A stretch of 34,522 nucleotides of DNA from Deltaproteobacteria bacterium (GTDB lineage: Bacteria; Myxococcota_A; UBA796; UBA2385): contig JAGYJW010000063.1 of NCBI GenBank assembly GCA_018401435.1, positions 1 through 34,522 on the forward strand, written 5' to 3'. The notes beneath the pieces were generated by a model. It ran no database searches, was not told the DNA's origin, and saw only the letters and a list, made by a program, of their open reading frames with translations. Positions 31,654 through 34,522 of the stretch are shown here, piece after piece. Position numbers and translations under genes: made by a program. How positions within the stretch are numbered: position 1 is the first letter of the stretch; the number at the start of each line of letters is the position of its first letter.

Positions 31654-32972
31654 TCCGCGCGCTCCCAGCCCACGGCCTCCTGCTCCTGGTCGCCCTGGTC
31701 GCCTGCAAGGACGGGGGCGGCCCCGGTGGCGCCGACGACGCCCCGATCTGCGGCCACGCCCTTGAGATCGTGCCCTGGAAGGACAGCTGGCTGCCCAAGG
31801 CCACGGACGTCAATGTCGAGACGGACCACATCCCGCTCTCGGTCGTTGACATCGACGAGGGCAGGGGAGGGACGGCCTATGCCGCCCTGCTGGGCGGCTT
31901 CTACAACCTGCGCGTGCAGCGCCCCATCGATTGCATCGACGACGATGGCGAGCCCTGCATGCCCTTCGGCTACCTCTACGACCCCGTGTCGGGGCTCTAT
32001 GAAGACGACGAGAGCATCCACCGGCAGGTCGTGGCGGCCCTCGCCCAGATCCGTCTCTACGCGCTCTTTGGTCGGCCCGAATTCCGCGTATCTGCGGCCG
32101 ACGCCATCACGTTGCTGGCCGCCCATGTGAACTGGCGCGACGACGGGCGCGCCCGGCTGCTGGATATGGGTGCGACGGCCCTGATGGCGGCCACGGTGGG
32201 CGAATGGCAGCGCACCACCGGGGATCTGCGCTGGGCGGAGCTGCTGGATGGCTTGGGGCTGAGCATGCTTCTGGCCGTGGACGAGGATGGGCGCCTGAAC
32301 GAGGGCAGCGCCCTGGTCTTCGCCCAGAGCCACCACGCCTTGCTGCGCCTTTATGCAGCAACGGGGGACCCGGCCTACCGCGACGCCTTGATGCGCCTTG
32401 CGGGCTACGCCCACGCCAACCTCGACCAGACGGGCGAAGGCGAGATCTGGGAGTTCCCCTATATCTACGGGCTCTGGGCCAATGAGCCCCTGGTGGAGCT
32501 GCACCGCGAAAGTGGCGAAGATTGGCTGGTGGAGCTGGTCTTTGCGGTGGGTGACGACCTGATGACCCGCCAATACGGCGCCAGCCACCCCTCCGTCGTC
32601 ACCGACCAGTGCGACTGGCGCGGCGGCTTTACGCCCAGCAGCGGATCGGGGCCGCCAAACTGGAATAGCACCATCAAGCTGGAGGCCATGGTGGACGCCT
32701 GGCGCATGGCCGACCGGGTGGGGGATGCCGCCCGAGAGCAGCTCTACCGGCAGAGCGCCGAGTCCGGCCTGGCCTGGATGGCCTTTGACCAGTACCGCCT
32801 GCCCGATGTCGCGGGCCACGCCGAGGCCGGCTTCGCGGTGGGCGGCTACCCGCTCTTTGAGGACGATCCCGACATCCGCATCGACATTCCGGGCCACGGC
32901 TCCATTGCAGTGGCCAAGGGTGCCGCCTGGCTCACCCAGGAAGTGGACGCGACCGCCTTCACCTTGCCGTGA
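31650..32972 (+). CDS. Lipoprotein with alpha/alpha-toroid-like domain
   Basis: ATG 31650 overlaps the MEMO stop. The 440-residue protein starts MIRALPAHGLLLLVALVACK, a lipoprotein signal with lipobox LVAC. After a short Gly/Asp linker it has repeated amphipathic helix pairs: MGATALMAATVGEWQRTTGD, SHHALLRLYAATGDPAYRDA, WEFPYIYGLWANEPLVELHR and LEAMVDAWRMADRVGDAARE. This pattern recalls the (alpha/alpha)6 barrels of glycan-active enzymes such as epimerases, lyases and unsaturated glucuronyl hydrolases. GGFTPSSGSGPPNWNSTIKL could be an active-site loop. I cannot name a family. Tight coupling to the MEMO gene suggests a shared periplasmic or surface process (inference). The C-terminus ends with HGSIAVAKGAAWLTQEVDA, near the stop at 32972. 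Confidence 0.78.
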   Translation: MIRALPAHGLLLLVALVACKDGGGPGGADDAPICGHALEIVPWKDSWLPKATDVNVETDHIPLSVVDIDEGRGGTAYAALLGGFYNLRVQRPIDCIDDDGEPCMPFGYLYDPVSGLYEDDESIHRQVVAALAQIRLYALFGRPEFRVSAADAITLLAAHVNWRDDGRARLLDMGATALMAATVGEWQRTTGDLRWAELLDGLGLSMLLAVDEDGRLNEGSALVFAQSHHALLRLYAATGDPAYRDALMRLAGYAHANLDQTGEGEIWEFPYIYGLWANEPLVELHRESGEDWLVELVFAVGDDLMTRQYGASHPSVVTDQCDWRGGFTPSSGSGPPNWNSTIKLEAMVDAWRMADRVGDAAREQLYRQSAESGLAWMAFDQYRLPDVAGHAEAGFAVGGYPLFEDDPDIRIDIPGHGSIAVAKGAAWLTQEVDATAFTLP

Positions 32973-33100
32973 AAGCAACGGGGCGGACGAGAATGCGGCG
33001 GCCCCTGGGTTACGATGTACCGAGGCAACTGGCCCCCCCCCTCGCCCCCCTCCGCCCGGATGGCCGACCGCAGCAGGACGGCCCCTTCGTCTGGAGCTTC

Positions 33101-34330
33101 ATGAACCGCTCGCTTCGCATTCACGTCGTAGACGACGATCCGTCCATCCTCGAGCTGGTGAGGACCGCCCTCGAGCTGGTGGGGCACACGGTGACCACCA
33201 GCAGCTCCGGCGCCGACGCGCTTGAAGCCATGGCCGCCGCGCCGCCCGATCTCGCCATCCTCGACATGATGATGCCGGGAATGGACGGCGCAGAGCTGTG
33301 CCGGCGCCTGCGCCAACGCGAAGAGACGCGGGACATCGGCATCATCATCCTGTCGGCCAAGATCTACGACGCCGACCGCCAGGCCGCGATGGGGGCCGGC
33401 GCCAACGCCTATGCCACCAAGCCCATCCGCATCGAAAAGCTGCTGGATGTGGTGGCCCAGGTGGTCACCGACGAGGCCAAGGTGAGCTTCTGGGGCGTGC
33501 GGGGCACCCTGCCCGCGCCCAGCCCCGAGAATATCCGCTACGGCGGCAACACCTCTTGCGTCAGCCTGGAGTTTCCCCGGGGGCAGCTCTTTGTCTTGGA
33601 TGCCGGCACGGGCATCCGCGTGCTGGGCAACCACCTGCTCAAAGGGCGCAAGGGTCGGCTGCAAGGCACGGTGATGATCACCCACCCGCACTGGGATCAC
33701 ATCAACGCCTTGCCCTTCTTTTCGCCGCTCTACGTCCCGGGAAACCAGTTCGAGATCTGCGGCCCCGCCCAACCCGGCGCCGGCATGCGCGACCTGGTGG
33801 CCGCGCAGATGGACGGGCGCTTCTTCCCCATCACGCCGCGGGAATTCGGCGCAGACGTGCGCTACCGCGACCTGCAGCAAGGCAGCCACGACATCCAGGG
33901 CATCGCGGTCGAAGCCCTGATGTTGATGCACCCGGGCGTGGCCTTGGGCTACCGCTTCAACTACCGCGGCCGCAGCCTGTGCTACATCACCGACCAGGAG
34001 GTCTATCTGCCCGATTCGCCGCATTATACCGGCGAATATGTGGATCGGCTGGTGGCCTTCATGGGCGACGCCGACATCCTCATCACCGATACCACCTATA
34101 CCGACGCGGAATACCCGACCCGGGTGGGCTGGGGCCACACCGCCGTCAGCCAGGTGGCCGAGCTGGCCCACCGGGCAGCCGTCAAGCGGCTCTGCATCTT
34201 CCACCACGATCCCCAGCAGACCGACGACGACATCGACCGCAAGCTGGAGGATGTGCAGGCCTGGCTGGCCCGCCACCAGTCCAGCACGATGGCCCTCGCG
34301 CCGCGAGAGCGGGACGAGCTGTACTTTTAG
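33101..34330 (+). CDS. Response regulator fused to metallo-beta-lactamase-fold hydrolase
   Basis: ATG 33101 has GGAG seven bases upstream; the open frame begins at 32969 but that leader is low-complexity. The receiver domain (1-123) has the acid pair in VVDDDP, phospho-acceptor Asp55 in LAILDMMMPG, switch Ser85 in IILSAK and Lys107 in YATKP. With almost no linker, a metallo-beta-lactamase-fold domain follows: VSFWGVRGTLPAPSPENIRY, GGNTSC, the zinc motif HPHWDH (His195, His197, Asp199, His200), TDTTYTD, WGHTAVSQV and a late FHHDP. This FWGVRG/YGGNTSC subgroup is related to cyclic-nucleotide phosphodiesterase-like hydrolases. Phosphorylation presumably controls hydrolysis of a small molecule (inference). 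Both domains have complete active sites. A PAS-like gene starts 39 bp downstream. Confidence 0.9.
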   Translation: MNRSLRIHVVDDDPSILELVRTALELVGHTVTTSSSGADALEAMAAAPPDLAILDMMMPGMDGAELCRRLRQREETRDIGIIILSAKIYDADRQAAMGAGANAYATKPIRIEKLLDVVAQVVTDEAKVSFWGVRGTLPAPSPENIRYGGNTSCVSLEFPRGQLFVLDAGTGIRVLGNHLLKGRKGRLQGTVMITHPHWDHINALPFFSPLYVPGNQFEICGPAQPGAGMRDLVAAQMDGRFFPITPREFGADVRYRDLQQGSHDIQGIAVEALMLMHPGVALGYRFNYRGRSLCYITDQEVYLPDSPHYTGEYVDRLVAFMGDADILITDTTYTDAEYPTRVGWGHTAVSQVAELAHRAAVKRLCIFHHDPQQTDDDIDRKLEDVQAWLARHQSSTMALAPRERDELYF

Positions 34331-34369
34331 GCCCTTGACCGCCGGGGCGCCAAGGACGACCATCATCCC

Positions 34370-34522
34370 ATGGCGCATGCCCCTTCCAAGGCGGGTCCCC
34401 CGGCGGAGCTGCTCTCCCAGCCGGTCTGCCGCCTGGAAGGCGGGCAGATCGTGCAGGCCAACGCCGCCTGGGCCCGGGCCTACCCCAGCGATGGTCCTCT
34501 GGTGGACGCCTTTCCCGGCCTG
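34370..34522 (+). CDS. 5' end of a gene, possibly a PAS-containing sensor
   Basis: Only 51 codons are visible before the window ends. ATG 34370 starts MAHAPSKAGPPAELLSQPVC, and the next part, CRLEGGQIVQANAAWARAYP, matches the beginning of a PAS domain (xxG.I..aN.a......). A sensor histidine kinase partner for the response regulator just upstream would be a natural reading, but no kinase domain can be seen. The ribosome site is weak (AAGGACGAC is 11 bases or more upstream). The frame stays open to the edge. Confidence 0.55.
   Translation, partial: MAHAPSKAGPPAELLSQPVCRLEGGQIVQANAAWARAYPSDGPLVDAFPGL

Overview
The window is very GC-rich, tightly packed bacterial DNA: gaps are short, there are many 1-4 bp start/stop overlaps, GTG starts are frequent and GGAGG-type ribosome sites are common. 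Several traits recall Myxococcota or related former Deltaproteobacteria. These are a MopE-type, Cys/Asp-rich calcium-binding repeat lipoprotein fused to FG-GAP repeats, a BY-kinase exopolysaccharide cluster, several short lipoproteins ending their signal in L-[VA]-A-C, and a response regulator fused to a metallo-beta-lactamase domain. That assignment is an inference; no rRNA or other phylogenetic marker lies in the window. I found no tRNA, rRNA, CRISPR array, transposase or phage gene.

Layout. (1) 1-745: the 3' end of an ankyrin-repeat gene. (2) 648-11589: an extracellular polysaccharide locus. On the minus strand are an O-antigen ligase/polymerase-like gene with a TPR tail (frameshifted), a GT4 glycosyltransferase, a sulfotransferase, a small tail-anchored protein and a GT2 glycosyltransferase. 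On the plus strand are a Wzc-type tyrosine autokinase, a WecA/MraY-type initiating sugar-phosphate transferase with an extra cytoplasmic domain, and a Wza-type export protein preceded by a cluster of RNA hairpins. (3) 11681-15950: a large MopE/FG-GAP lipoprotein, a frameshifted TPR-like gene and an O-methyltransferase. (4) 16057-22153: acyl-CoA metabolism (3-hydroxybutyryl-CoA dehydrogenase, enoyl-CoA hydratase, acyl-CoA dehydrogenase). Mixed in are a zinc-ribbon membrane protein, a Rieske oxygenase, a DksA/TraR zinc-finger protein, a QueD-like pterin synthase and an unknown protein. (5) 22201-25673: a small P-loop protein and an M16 metalloprotease lipoprotein. (6) 25630-30650 (minus): a methylmalonyl-CoA mutase operon, mutA-mutB-meaB, with mutA badly broken. 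(7) 30676-32972: a MEMO-family protein translationally coupled to an alpha/alpha-toroid-like lipoprotein. (8) 33101-34522: a response regulator/metallo-hydrolase fusion followed by the start of a PAS-like gene.

How the genes work together. Region 2 is most simply a Wzx/Wzy-type pathway making a secreted polymer that is probably sulfated. The lipid-linked sugar is started by the WecA-like enzyme and extended by GT2 and GT4. It would be modified by the sulfotransferase, polymerised by the ligase-like protein, length-controlled by the BY-kinase and exported through the Wza-like protein. No flippase is visible. Regions 4 and 6 together cover butyryl/crotonyl-CoA interconversion and methylmalonyl-CoA to succinyl-CoA, that is, fatty-acid and propionyl-CoA breakdown.

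A caution about the sequence. Three genes (4217-6678, 13764-15285, 28838-30650) carry several frameshifts each while their neighbours are perfectly open. The damage in the third appears to run past the gene into the start of the next one, and several shifts fall in C/G runs. This looks at least as much like locally poor consensus sequence as like true gene decay.
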